Source: Diplodia intermedia
Taxonomy: Eukaryota; Ascomycota; Dothideomycetes; Botryosphaeriales; Botryosphaeriaceae
Length of the DNA stretch: 64,000 bases
NCBI GenBank assembly: GCA_021495925.1
Contig: JAKEKT010000132.1
Coordinates: 1 to 64,000 of the forward strand
Direction of reading: 5' to 3'
Shown: piece by piece, positions 10,718 through 21,630 of the stretch
Layout: every line of letters begins with the position of its first letter
How positions within the stretch are numbered: the first letter of the stretch is position 1
Translations under genes and position numbers: made by a program
The notes under the pieces: generated by a model
What the model saw: the letters and a program-made list of their open reading frames with translations, nothing else
The model's database searches: none
Told to the model about the DNA's origin: nothing

Positions 10718-13275
10718 CTATGTGAACTCCACCCTGCTCCCTGTTCCGCCGCCTCTTGCTAGCCTCGCCTGTGCCCGCTCCGCCCTGCGCCGCCGCCGAT
10801 TGCTGTCGGCTCTGCTCTGCTCCGTGCCAGCCGGGCTGAATGGGTCACCTCCGCTGCCCAATCCGCTGCCAAGCCCGCTCATGGTTCCTGGCGGCGGAGG
10901 CAGGTTCGTTGCCGACTGTGGAGACGATTGGTGTTTCGGCACGGGCGGAGGACCCGGCGAAAGCGGGTGATCCATCACTGGCAGAGAAGGCACAGTTGAC
11001 TCGGCTTGGGTTGTAGCTGAGAACCGACTTCTGTCCTTCTCCATGTCTGCTGCCTGCTGTGCCTCCATCATTTCCGTGCGCCGCCAGCGCTCGTCACCGC
11101 TCACGGAGCTCAGACTGCCCGCGCGCTTGCGCTCGCGCCGTCGCGCCTCTCGTTCGGCTGCTGCTTCCGCTTCGCCCAGTCGGCGCAGGGTGACGTGGCG
11201 ACCATCTTTGTGCATCTTGACCTTGACTGACACGGGCGGCGACGTAAGGTTAGTGTCACTGCTGTGTGGTCGTCGTCTGCTATGACCTCGCCGCGATGCC
11301 GCTGCCCCGGCTACTGCAGCGCCAGTGCCAGCCAACGCTGCATCACGCTTGGAGTGACGGCGGTGAGAATGCCTGCTTGGCGCCGCATAGAGCTCAGAAT
11401 CCGAGTCTGCGTACATTCCGCCAGCGGGCACGGGCAACGGATCGTGCGGTGGTGGAGGTACGCCCGTCAGGTGGTGTGTGCCTTCACCGACCGTCTCGAT
11501 TCTGCTCCCCATTGTGGGTCGTGTGGGTGTGATCGGACCAGGGCGTGGGAGCGAGTGGCGGGAAAGCTCGGGGTTGTTTCCCCTGAAGTCAAAGGTGCTT
11601 TCGGTGCCATCGGAGTACCGCCTGCCAGGTGTTGTCAGAGGCGTACCATCCCCTGTATACCTCCGCCGATTGCTGTCCATCCGGGCAAGCCGCTCGTTTT
11701 CGATATCCTGCTGTCGCATCTCCTCCACCCGCGTCTGTTCCTTGTCCTTTTTCCGTTGGCCCAGCTTGTGCTTGAGGAAGCCAACAAGGCCCAGTGCCAT
11801 GAGACCGTTCCGGGCGCCGTGCCCATCACCGTGTGGCTCATCGCGAATGCTTTCAAAACTCTCCCGGTCATCCCAGGAGTCGATAGAATCGCCGCTCCTC
11901 CTTGTGTGGGTGCCAGTCCTGCGCACTGGACTCCCTGAAAAGGCGGCATCCTCAGCCACCTCGCTCTCTTGAGTGCGTCTATAGCGGTCTGCGGCGTTTC
12001 CAGGAGAAGCGGGAGCTCTGCCTTCCTCGAGTCTACTCAGATCCGTCTGCGTGACAGAGGTTGCTCCTCCGGGCGGAGGCACGTAGCTGCTAACGACACT
12101 CTCCTCCCGTTTCCTGCGATTGAAAAGACCTTTGACAGCCGCGAGCGCACCAAGGCCCGCGGTAGCACCCAACAGTCGATCGCGCCACGTATGGTCACGA
12201 CGGCCATCATGCTCGGAATATTTCTCGTCTAGATAATGGTCGTCATGATCGTGGCGGGAGCCAGGTCGGCGGTGGGATGTTGGAGGCCGCGAGCTGAGGA
12301 CAGTATGCTGTTCGGTCACTTCAGAGCGTCTTCTGCTCTGCGATCTCCTGCGCATCTCTGCCAGTCCGGCCCCTGCAGCACCGGCAGCAGCCAAGGCACC
12401 AAGGCCACGTCGGTGACTTCGGTGGCTCTGTCTATCATCGGTCACGGCTGTGTAATCAGAAATGTACGTCCCGGTTTCATCGAACGCGCCGACGGGCAAG
12501 TTCTTCCACGACAGGTAAAAGTAGCAGATAAGAAGGCCGAATCCCCAGATGGCGTACAGCACGAAAAGGACCTTTGGGGAACCCCAAAGCGTAAGGCCAA
12601 GTGGGATTTGGACAAAGCCAAGGATGGCAACTGCGCGTCCCAGCCATTGGTGCATCTGACAGGTATCAGCCAACCGCGATTTCGCAGACAAGAAAAGAAA
12701 CAACTAACCATCAGCTTCAGGGGAATCTTGAAGCGCTCCCTGCCCTTCTCTCTGTGGTGGATGAGACCACCACCGATGGCCTGTACAAGAATGAGGACAT
12801 AGACAGCCAAGCCGATTCCATGATGCGGGTTGGTCAGACTCCTCTCCGGGCCGACAGCGAACCATCCAAGTATGAATACCACTGTCGTCAACAGCACTGT
12901 CAAGATCTGCAGCCATATGTGCATGCGCAAAGCCAGGCGAGGATTGCGGTGATAAAACCGCGCCATGAAAATGGCGGCGGGGACGATGGCAAGAAAGGTG
13001 ATCGCGGCGACAACTCCATGGCCGATTATGAGTGATTTGTAACCTGCCAGCTCCTTGAATCGGTTTCCCATGCCTGCAAGCCAGTCAGTCGTGCGCGGAG
13101 GTTGGTTCGGGTCAGGAAATAGCTTACCGTTGTAGCGCATGGTGTCAAAATTCAAGCCCATGAGGTTGGGTAACAGAAAAGTGTTCCTCTCTGAATCCCA
13201 AGTACCGTCGCCGACATACATGGTGCCAGACGAATATTGGCTGCTGCCCGGAGGCGCAAGCCCGTCTGTGGACAT
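10718..13275 (-). CDS. cytochrome b561 / ferric reductase-like membrane protein with long basic tail
   Basis: Three exons: 13275-13128, 13073-12709 and 12655-10718, with introns of 54 and 53 bp. The product is 816 aa. Residues about 55-235 form a cytochrome b561 core with five hydrophobic segments. Candidate haem-ligand histidines sit in four motifs: LIIGHGV, RMHIWLQ, NPHHGIG and MHQWLGR. The N-terminus (GSSQYSSGTMYVGDGTW) is a soluble leader without a clear signal peptide. The remaining ~580 residues are a cytosolic-type tail that is Arg/Ser/Pro/His-rich. It has many RRR and HRR clusters and short Ala/Gly stretches such as GLGALAAAGAAGAGLAE. The family moves electrons across membranes, classically from ascorbate to ferric iron or to extracellular acceptors. 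No DOMON or cellobiose-dehydrogenase haem domain is seen. The start is the first ATG of the frame; the open frame runs a little further upstream without an ATG. Confidence 0.88.
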
Positions 13276-16200
13276 CCTGGGTTGTGTGGTGGCTCCTGGC
13301 AAGAGGCGGGTGTACGAGTGGCGCGGATCAAATGGGAAGGTGGGCGGATGGGTCGATCGTATATGCGCGCAAACAGAAGAAGTCTATAGCATGAAAGCTG
13401 GTCGTTTGTTGCTTGTATGTGCAATGCCGTCGGGAATTGGCGTCGAGTGGTAGGCGGCAAGGAACAATGTACAGAACGAATGCGCAAAGAAAAGCCGTAA
13501 CGGTGGTGCAAAACGTGAGCGAGGGCGAGGGCGAGGGCCAAAGGAGGCTCAAACGCGGGTGGAGACCGCGGAGGGAGGCGCGGTGGTGAGGGCGGTGGGG
13601 AGGGCAGTGCTGGCGATAGAGGCGTGGAGGGCGGAGGTGCGGAGCATGCCCGACGGCGGCACTGCTGGTGGGGCTCTGGCAGCGCTGTCGCGAGGAGTGA
13701 GGGGAGGTTGCGCTTGTCTGGGGAAAGCTCTCGAGAAGATGTCGCGGACGTGTCGTAAGCCGGTACACTTGGGAGAGCGCGAGAGAAAGCAGCTGCAACG
13801 CGGCGCCAGTTCCCTGCGTTGCAGCTTCCAGGGCTGGCAACCTGCTCTGCTGTCCCGGCAACGCGGGCGCTGATTGGCCCGCGGCAGGTGCACTAGCGGC
13901 TTTCCCAGCCACCTCTCTCACTGTGCCGCCCTGTCCCGGCGCCTCAGACTGCGCCCGATAAAATCCACCACTGTCCTCGTCGCCCTTCGAGGCAAGACAC
14001 GTCGCTCACGACACAGCACACATGTCTCGCGCTTCCCGTGAGCGCTGTCGCCTCGTTGTGCGATGCTCCCGCCAGCTCTCCCCGTCGTCATCACGCCGGA
14101 CACACCCGCCTGATCCACGACAAGCGAAGTGATCCAAGCTCTGCGCTTCCTCCACACTTTTTTGCTCAATTCATTGGCAGACGTCACTCCAGCTTCCAAC
14201 ACACCCGCGCGCCCGGCATGTCGAGCGTCCCTGTGCGCCCGCTATCATCTGCCCGACTCCCATCGACCCGTGTCCAGCTCCACCGCTCCGCTTCAGCACT
14301 CGAAATCGCTCGGTGCGACCGCTATTTGGTGCCTATGACGCGCTTCGTGTGTGAACGCCATGACCACGAAGATCCCAGGCCCACAAATATGACACTGATG
14401 CGCACAGTTACCCAAACAAGTAATTCGAACTTTCCGTCGTAACTGATATCAGCCCCCCGTCGCTTAACGCAACGCTGCTACTGAAATATTCGGCAATTCC
14501 ATCGCAAGTCTATGGGTCTAATGTTATCGCCCAAGCTGAGCCTTGAGCATCATCAAGCGGTCACTTGGGATTGCCAAAGCATGATCATAGGCCATGGCAC
14601 CCTTTGGTAGTGATGATGTTCGGCAACACATACCCTGGCATGGACAACCTTTCCGTTGTCTGACAGGTTGTCTTACCTTCTTTTCTTTCTAGTTCTCGTC
14701 GCCGCTTCAAATTCTGCCTCTCCTTCGCCGGGTTTGCTCTGAAGCCGTGGCTTTCGCCATGGCTCTACAATGAGTTTCCGTAATTTAATTGTTGTCGAGT
14801 TCTTTGGTATAATATTATGTTGCCACCTGATATATTTAGGCTAACTTTATCAAGAAACACAACTGCCCTGTCGAAGTCTGGCTTTTCATCTAGTCCACAA
14901 TACCGACCACTAATGCTTCACCCCTTTCCAAAACAATACAATGGTGCCATAACTGAACCTGCAACCATGATCTAGTCCATCGGGAAACTCTGCGTATTCT
15001 TGATCTCACCGGACCGACTAGTGAATTCGCGCCTCAGCCGGCCTTTCGGTTATAATCGGCGACTTTTTAAGGTAGCGCGTTTGATGCAGCCGCTTCCCCC
15101 ACGATTCGACCTACCAGCATCTAGGCCTTAGAGAACATAGATCTCAACGGTATCTCTTATGCCTGGATCCACCGCCATGCTATTTTACCGGCCCAGACCC
15201 TAATGTCAGCCTCGCATCAGTCTTATTGGCCGTCTTGGACATACTCAGTAAGTCCCTTGCAGACAAGGAACCCGTGTGAGAGAAATGTTATGCTTGTGGA
15301 GCACGGAACCTGGATCTTCAGCTGAACTCTTGAATTGGTTCGCCCAAGCGTACACGGAAAGTCCCGTGCAGACACAGTCAGACGGTGAACACTAGTCATT
15401 GGTATCTGTAGACAGGCTCTCTACAGTCAGATCACCTTGATAAGTGTCGCAGGGGCCATTCTATTTTATTCGAAAGCTCACAAGGGAGTGATGGGCGTAC
15501 AGGATATCTCCAATAAAACATGGTGGGCGGTTTCTGTTGCCCTTGATCAGAGGCCGGCCCGTGAAATCAGGCAGCCAGTGGGGATTTTTGATTCGCCGGG
15601 GGCAATGAGAATCTCACCAGCTAACGATTTGTTGCAGTATTGAGCGAATACTAGTTTGCTGGTCCATCCTCCATATTTCCATTTAAGTTTTGTTCCCGTT
15701 CGAGGTCTAGACTGCCTGGGCGGGCACACCTTCGAGGAATACTCCACGACCTTGCCGCTGTTTTGGAACCCCAGTTCGAAACTCCTGATTGCGTCATGCT
15801 ACCGGGAAGGAGTCTACTCCGAGAGGACTCTACTAGATTCACATGTACGGGAAGATATATTTCATATCCGTGCTTGCACACGATCAGAAACACTTGACAT
15901 ACTGTACCTGACTGCTCCCTGTATGCCCACAACAACTCCACCAGCACTGCCATTCTCTATACCAGATGATTTTTGGTAATCTTCTTTGGCGCTGGGTCTA
16001 AAGCACGAAAACAGAAGTAAGCACATGCTGATGCCAAGGCAGTTGTGCCAACTCCGAGTCTCATTACAGATTCCATACCCACAGCACCAAACGGCTCGCT
16101 TCACCGGGTGGAGATACGAGCACGATAGCCGTGCCGCCAAGGCTTTAGGCGGACAGCAAGATTAAGAGAACATAAGAAAGCGGAAGCTCGTATGTCGGCA

Positions 16201-16495
16201 ACGGCGCCTTGACCACATGCGGCTACCTTCCCCGCATCTCATATCCCCACAATCTATCCCACCTGGCCCCCGCAAAAGTGCACGAGCTGTGTTCCCCGTG
16301 GGCTGTGCGCTTGTGGCGGCCGGGCAAAATGCTGCGTGCCATGTCCGCTGGAGGAATTAATCCATCCACTCCTCGCGGTCGCCGACTGATTTAGCCGCAC
16401 TGCAGATGGTCTAAACGCGGCCATTGAAGGGTACTTATGTCTCCTGTTCCTTCAATTCCCATCAGTCGTCGTCCGCCGTGAGTCTCTGTACCAGC
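13276..16495. other. intergenic; AT-richer barren segment 14.4-16.2 kb
   Basis: 13.3-14.4 kb is GC-rich promoter-type DNA upstream of the b561 gene. From about 14,440 to 16,200 composition shifts to visibly more A/T, stops are frequent in all frames, and no frame exceeds about 107 codons. A short minus-strand peptide near 16,070-15,960 (starting MESVMRLGVGTTALASA, then a hydrophobic stretch) could be a relic N-terminus, but nothing downstream supports a gene. The last ~300 bp is the promoter of the esterase. Confidence 0.55.
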
Positions 16496-18225
16496 ATGAG
16501 GTTGTTCAATGCGATTGTGCTGCTCGCCGGCGCAGCGTCCGCTCTCTCTGACAATTCTTCCACGCCCACAGCCAAGACGATCAACGGCACATATGCCGGT
16601 CGTCGCCTGGCCGACTGGGATCAAGAGGTGTTCCTCGGCATCCCCTTCGCTCAGCCGCCCATTGGCCAGCTGCGTTTCAGGTGGCCGCAATCGCTAAACA
16701 CGTCCTTTTCCGAAGTCAGAGACGCGACCAGGTACGGGCACACTTGCATCCAGCAGAAGAGCACCTTGGGCATCACGGACAACAATGATGAGGATTGCCT
16801 CAATCTCAACAGTACGAACGCCTTTCCATTTCAGAATTTCAACCCGGAGGGGGAACGGGAAGGAAAGCTGACAAACTCCTCCCAGTCGTCCGCCCAAGCG
16901 GCTACACCAACACCAGCCTGCCGGTCCTAATCTGGATCTACGGCGGCGGCCTCTCCGCCGGCTCGGGAGCCGACCCGCAATACAACCTCTCCGGCATCGT
17001 CAAAACCTCGACAGACTCCGGGCAACCTCTCATCGCCATCAGCATCAACTACCGGCTCAGCATCTGGGGCTTCCTGCAGTCCGCGCAGCTCCTTGCCGAG
17101 GGCAGCGCCAACGCGGGGCTGCTCGACCAGCGGCTCGCGCTGCGCTGGGTGCAGGAAAACATCGCCGGCTTCGGGGGCGACCCGGCGCGGGTGACGGTGT
17201 GGGGCGAGAGCGCGGGCGCGCAGAGCATCGCGCTGCAGATGCACGCGTACGGCGGGCGGGACGACGGGCTGTTCGCGGGGGCGATCCTGGAGTCGGGCGG
17301 CACGACGGGCGCCTCGCTCAACCCGCTGCCGCACTACAACGCGGCCGTCGAGAACCTCACGCGCACCGTGGGCTGCTGGGGCGCGTCGGACCCGCTGTCG
17401 TGCCTGCGCGACCTGCCCGCGGCGGCGCTGCACGCGGCGCGGCCCAGCCAGGTGTGGAACCCGCTCGTCGACGGCGACTTCCTGCCCGCGTACCCGTCGG
17501 ACCTGCGCGGGCAGGGCCGCTTCGTCCGGGTGCCCGTCCTGGCCGGCGCCAACACGGACGAGGGCACGTCGTTCTCGCTCAAGAGCAACCTCGACAACGA
17601 GACCGCCCTCGCCAACGCCCTGCTCTCGTGGCGCAACTACGCCCTGTCCCCGCCGACCATCCGCCGCCTGCTCGCCCTCTACCCGGACGACGCGACGACA
17701 CCGAAGCCGCCCTTCCACGTGGACCCGGCCGAGCCGTTCGCCCAGTACGGCACCCAGTGGCGGCGCTCGGGCGCCATCGGCGGCGACCTGGTCATGGTCG
17801 CCCCGCGGCGCGCCATGGCCGAGGCATACGCCGGCGCCGGCCAGGACGTGTGGAGCTACCGCTTCGACACGCCGCTGTGGAACGCGAGCGCTACGACGGG
17901 CGCGAATCACTTCTGCAACGTCGTCTTCTCGTTCCAGAACATCAGCGGCGCCTTGGGCCCGTATCCGGCGTACAAGGAGCTGAGTTTGGGGATTGGAAGG
18001 GCGTATGCGAACTTCGTGGCCACGGGGAATCCTAACGGGAAGGCGAATGAGACGTCGGGTGTGCACGAGGCCGCGGCGCTGCCGTACTGGCCCAAGTACG
18101 ATCTGGCGGCGCCAGTGAACATGGTGTTGAGCGCCAACGGGAGTTTTGTGGAGGATGATACGTGGAGGAAGGAAGGGATTGCGTATATAAACACGCATGG
18201 GGTATTGAGAGAGCTATTATCATAG
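16496..18225 (+). CDS. secreted type-B carboxylesterase/lipase
   Basis: Two exons, 16496-16811 and 16886-18225, with a 74-bp intron; 551 aa. The start is the ATG giving a signal peptide, MRLFNAIVLLAGAASALS. An open frame upstream of this ATG has no signal peptide. Family hallmarks follow. FLGIPFAQPP and NNDEDCLNLN are the type-B N-terminal blocks. YGGGLSAG is the oxyanion-hole loop. The nucleophile elbow GESAGAQ places Ser at about residue 214. The acidic member is probably Glu in NTDEGTSF, and the His is in GANHFCNVVF. It should hydrolyse carboxylic esters outside the cell; the natural substrate cannot be inferred. GC at third positions is very high in exon 2, which creates a long but spurious open frame on the other strand. 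Confidence 0.93.
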
Positions 18226-18358
18226 AAGTATTCGAGTCACGGAAGGAGGGGGAAGTTGAAGAGCTCGTCCCGAATTCTCGTCCATTCTCGTTCTCTTGCA
18301 GTTACGTCCGGCTAGTAACCCCAGCCCCCCACGAGGCGCTCGAAATTCCCCTCGTCCT

Positions 18359-19342
18359 CTAGAGGTCATCAAACCTGATCCTCACCGCACTCCCAATCGT
18401 CCTTCCCATGACCACAAACTCCGGGCCCCGGCTGGGGTTGTCGAACCTGTCCTCCATGTCCCGAACAGCGGCGCGCAGGTAGCCGCGCTCGCCAGGGCTG
18501 CGAGGCGCCTGGCCGGCGATCCACACGCCACCGTCCGAGGACACAGAGGAGGCCAGGGAGCCGGGGCCGGTCTTCTCCATGTAGTCGTGCTCGTCGACGG
18601 CCGGCTGACCAAGGGCGGCGGATCGGTTCAGCTCAGTGGCGCCTGAGCAGCGCCTGAGAGAGGCGCCGCTGCAGGCGCCGGAGACGCGAGGACAACCGCT
18701 TCTCGTCGCGTTGCTGCCGCTGCTGGCGGCGCTCGACAACCTCCTGCGGCCAGCTGCGCGTGCGCTATGCGGTTGGTCAGTTCGACGCGGTGATGAGAGG
18801 GGAAGTGCTGCTCACCCAGCGGCGGCGCCAAAGACGCCGGACATGGTGGTCTGTTGTCCGACCGGGCGGTTGGTGGCCGTGGGCTGCGGCACGTTGGCAG
18901 CGTCGCCAGCCCTGCCCAGATCTTGCGGCTGGGATGCGGCGAGCTGACGGTCGCGGGCCGCACCGAACCTGCCGCTCATGATGGTGCCCTGCCGGGCTTC
19001 GTCGGCCTTGTCGCTCTCGTCGCTGCTGGTCCTGGTGGACCGCCTGTGTCCGGCCATCGTGTTGAGTTGGTGGACGATGTCGTCGTACAGTTGGCTGATC
19101 CGGGCCGAAGCCGGGCGCCTCTGCGTGACGGGGGCAGGACCTTGATCTGCGCGGGCCGCGTTGGTTGCCCTGGTAGAGGGACGAGAATCTGCACTGGGGG
19201 AATTGGCAGCCCTGGCGGCACCGAATTCGCTGCTGAGGATGGTCTGGTAGGGCGCCAGCAAGCTCGGGTCGGCCCTGGCAGCTATGGCGATGTCAATATC
19301 GATGTCGCGCATACCGCGGCGGCGGCGGCTCCAAAACGGCAT
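18359..19342 (-). CDS. unrecognised protein with three FGAA motifs; frame ambiguous after the intron
   Basis: Exon 1 (19342-18816) starts MPFWSRRRRGMRDIDIDIA and encodes 175 residues. It carries three copies of a short motif, TILSSEFGAARA, TIMSGRFGAARD and TTMSGVFGAAAG, separated by Ser/Pro/Ala-rich linkers. A GTGAGC donor follows. Using the acceptor before 18743, the frame stays open to TAA at 18359-18361 (303 aa in all). The C-terminal ~75 residues look conserved (TGPGSLASSVSSDGGVW, FDNPSRGPEFVVMGRTIG). Using the acceptor 10 bp earlier (exon from 18753) gives a better-looking basic helical stretch, WPQEVVERRQQRQQRDEKRL, with strong GC3, but it stops at 18633. So either the 18743 acceptor is right, or the gene has a frameshift near 18633-18660. 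No function is recognised. Confidence 0.6.
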
Positions 19343-19614
19343 GGTTGCTGGATGAGTGTTGGAATGACGAAGATATGGTTGGTGGTCGCAGGTGGAAGAG
19401 GTGTGTGGTTGAAGAGGGATGGGCGGTGGAAGGTGTTGGAGCGCGCGGTGTAGATATTCTTCGCGACTGGTGGAGCCTGAATCTACATGCCGAGCACCAC
19501 GCTGCACCCTCACCCTCGCGTCAACGCCACTTTCTCGATTTTTTATTTTTATTCTAACTGCTGCCCGCATCTTGGGCGCTGGCTTAATCGAGACACATCT
19601 TAGAATCTACATCA

Positions 19615-21189
19615 TCATTCATCGTCATCATCAGGTTCTCGCCACACGGTCAAAAGACGAAAATGCTCGAGCCCGATAGAATCGCCAGCTTCAACAAGTA
19701 CGTCTTCCCAATATCCGCCAGTCTCGACTGCTGGACGTGTGATGACCTTTAGTCGGCGCAGATTCGGAAGTAACCCATGCTTCCTGCCCTCCTTGATGTG
19801 CGCAAATAAGAAAAGAACTAATGGGGCCCTTCTCGCCGGCACGCTGTAGATCTCGATCTCGAGGCTTTGGAGCGATTGCGGGAAAAAGTGCTCGCACGGT
19901 GAAATTCCGCGTTCAAGGAGTTCACGAGCACTGCCAGGAGTGGGAGCCGGTCCATCCAACGCTAGGTTATCGAACAGAAGGACTCCACTAATGGTGAGAT
20001 GACGCAGATGCTGAAGATCTTTCAAGGGGCCTATAGCCGCTATTGGTTCCAAGCATCCATCAGAGAATTTTGTCTGTAGTACGAGCGTCTCCAGCGTATC
20101 CTTGTGGGCCAAGACTGCAGAATATAGGCCATCAAAGTAGGTCACTTCTTCTTCGTCATCTTCATCGAAGTCGTCTTCATAGAAACCATTTCCGAACATG
20201 TAAACCAGATGTTTAAGTCTCCGACAAGCATCGATGAAGTCAGGGGCCAACCATGGAGTAGCCATTACTTCCTCAACCAGAAGCATCTCGGCATTTGATG
20301 ATCGCTTTTCCAGACTGGAGAACGAATCAGTCCGATCCACGATGAAGCGTATCTCCAAGTTTCGCAGCGAAGGAAAGTGCAATATCTCGGGGAAAGCGTG
20401 GTCCTTGGAATGGTCGATCGTAGACTCGTCCGTCAGTACGACATGTCGAAGGTTGGCGAAAAGGCCCTGGATGCCATTTTTGTTTCCGTGGGGGACTGCA
20501 AGTGAGATCAGGTTGAAGGTGCAAGCGTAGAGGTCATGCAGGCCAAACGCAAAGGTCTCCAGGTCCAAGACCTCCAGATTAGGAGTTTGGGTGAGTAGAA
20601 AGGATACGTCTGCCTCGAATTTCCTGGCTTCCAGCTGTTGAAGCCAAGTCTTGCGGGAGTCCTTCCGCGTTCCAAAATCGACCTTCTTGGCGCACTTGAT
20701 CATGGCGGGCCTCGCAGCTTCGAAGCGGTAGTAGTCGGCCTCGGAGACATCATCGAGATATTGGCCGGCGAGTTCTTCTTCGTCAAAGGCGCCGATAACA
20801 ACGGAGCGGACATGGGTTGCTAGATGCGGATTATGGATTATTGTGTGGAGGAACTGATAGAGGGCAGTCGGCTGCTGATCATTGACAAAAGTAGAATACA
20901 ACAATGGCGTTGCAATGCGACTGAACTTTTTGGAGACCAGGCTCAGCGGATGCAAATGGCGAGGCCGCCATTGTTTCCGAGGGGGCTCCTCACGGCTCTC
21001 AGGCGGACCCCAGTCCTTTTCGGGGATAATGTTCAAATAGGCGGCAATACGCTCGAGGAGCTCTTCGGGGAGGTCGTTAATTGTAGTGGTGAGTTTGGCT
21101 GGGGGCTCCGACGGTGGGTCATCATCTGAGCGGCGACGCTTGGTGGCGCGGCGACCAGTCGCGGTTTTGGAGCGGGTGACGGGAGCCAT
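19615..21189 (-). CDS. F-box-like protein
   Basis: An intronless frame of 524 aa. A basic nuclear-type N-terminus (residues 1-35, with TGRRATKRRRSDDD) is followed by an F-box-like segment at about 36-95, where LPEELLERIAAYL and LSLVSKKFSRIATPLLYS are the diagnostic parts. The remainder has repeated leucine-rich beta-alpha-like stretches (LRHVVLTDES, LRNLEIRFIVD, LETLVLQTK), consistent with a substrate-binding region, plus an acidic loop at about 345. By family analogy it would join SCF ubiquitin ligases through Skp1; the target is unknown. It is transcribed divergently from the dehydrogenase at 21631, and a hexanucleotide repeat lies just upstream of its ATG. Confidence 0.85.
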   Translation of the reverse strand: MAPVTRSKTATGRRATKRRRSDDDPPSEPPAKLTTTINDLPEELLERIAAYLNIIPEKDWGPPESREEPPRKQWRPRHLHPLSLVSKKFSRIATPLLYSTFVNDQQPTALYQFLHTIIHNPHLATHVRSVVIGAFDEEELAGQYLDDVSEADYYRFEAARPAMIKCAKKVDFGTRKDSRKTWLQQLEARKFEADVSFLLTQTPNLEVLDLETFAFGLHDLYACTFNLISLAVPHGNKNGIQGLFANLRHVVLTDESTIDHSKDHAFPEILHFPSLRNLEIRFIVDRTDSFSSLEKRSSNAEMLLVEEVMATPWLAPDFIDACRRLKHLVYMFGNGFYEDDFDEDDEEEVTYFDGLYSAVLAHKDTLETLVLQTKFSDGCLEPIAAIGPLKDLQHLRHLTISGVLLFDNLALDGPAPTPGSARELLERGISPCEHFFPQSLQSLEIEIYSVPARRAPLVLFLFAHIKEGRKHGLLPNLRRLKVITRPAVETGGYWEDVLVEAGDSIGLEHFRLLTVWREPDDDDE

Positions 21190-21630
21190 TCGTGGATAGC
21201 ATGCGGCTCGGCAGAGACTGCGCGGGTGCGGGTGCGGGTGCGGGTGCGGGTGCGGGTGCAGGTGCAGTTAGAGTTGAGGCCCGTGCCCCGGCTCATGACG
21301 TCAGCCACAATTCTTCCGTTCCCGCCTTCTACTTCTTCCATCGACGGTAGGATTTGGTGTTGCGCACGGAAGTCGCTGCCCTCCGCAGCTGCCTTTCTTT
21401 AGCCGTCCCCGCGGTGGCCATGGAAGGTGGCTTTAGGGGACCGGGTCCGCTTCTAACTAAGGATCCGGCTGGTCGCGTCACCACCTGCAGCCAGCTTCGC
21501 TTCTTACCCGCTTATGACGTTTGCACTGCGCAAGTAGGCTCCCTACATAACTGGCACATCACCCCTCTGCTTTCCCCGTCACAGAAACGGTTCGATTCCC
21601 ACTCCCACCCGCCCCAGTACGCCAGCAACA
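21190..21630. other. divergent promoter region (F-box / dehydrogenase)
   Basis: These 441 bp separate two divergent start codons, so both promoters must lie here. The segment holds the GCGGGT hexamer array next to the F-box start and pyrimidine-rich DNA before the dehydrogenase start. The sequence at 21588-21600 resembles a tRNA B box, but no cloverleaf can be drawn. Confidence 0.6.
21222..21267. repeat. GCGGGT hexanucleotide tandem repeat
   Basis: About seven tandem GCGGGT units, the last ones degenerate (GCAGGT). The array lies about 35 bp upstream of the F-box-protein ATG, probably in its 5' UTR. Confidence 0.9.

Noticed and set aside
16927..18198. 423-codon minus-strand frame opposite the esterase
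   Set aside because: It mirrors the high GC3 of the esterase exon; no domain, and the sense strand has the full type-B esterase motifs.
21560..21610. tRNA-like B box (GGTTCGATTCC)
   Set aside because: No matching T stem, A box or acceptor stem; it lies in the 5' leader of the dehydrogenase.
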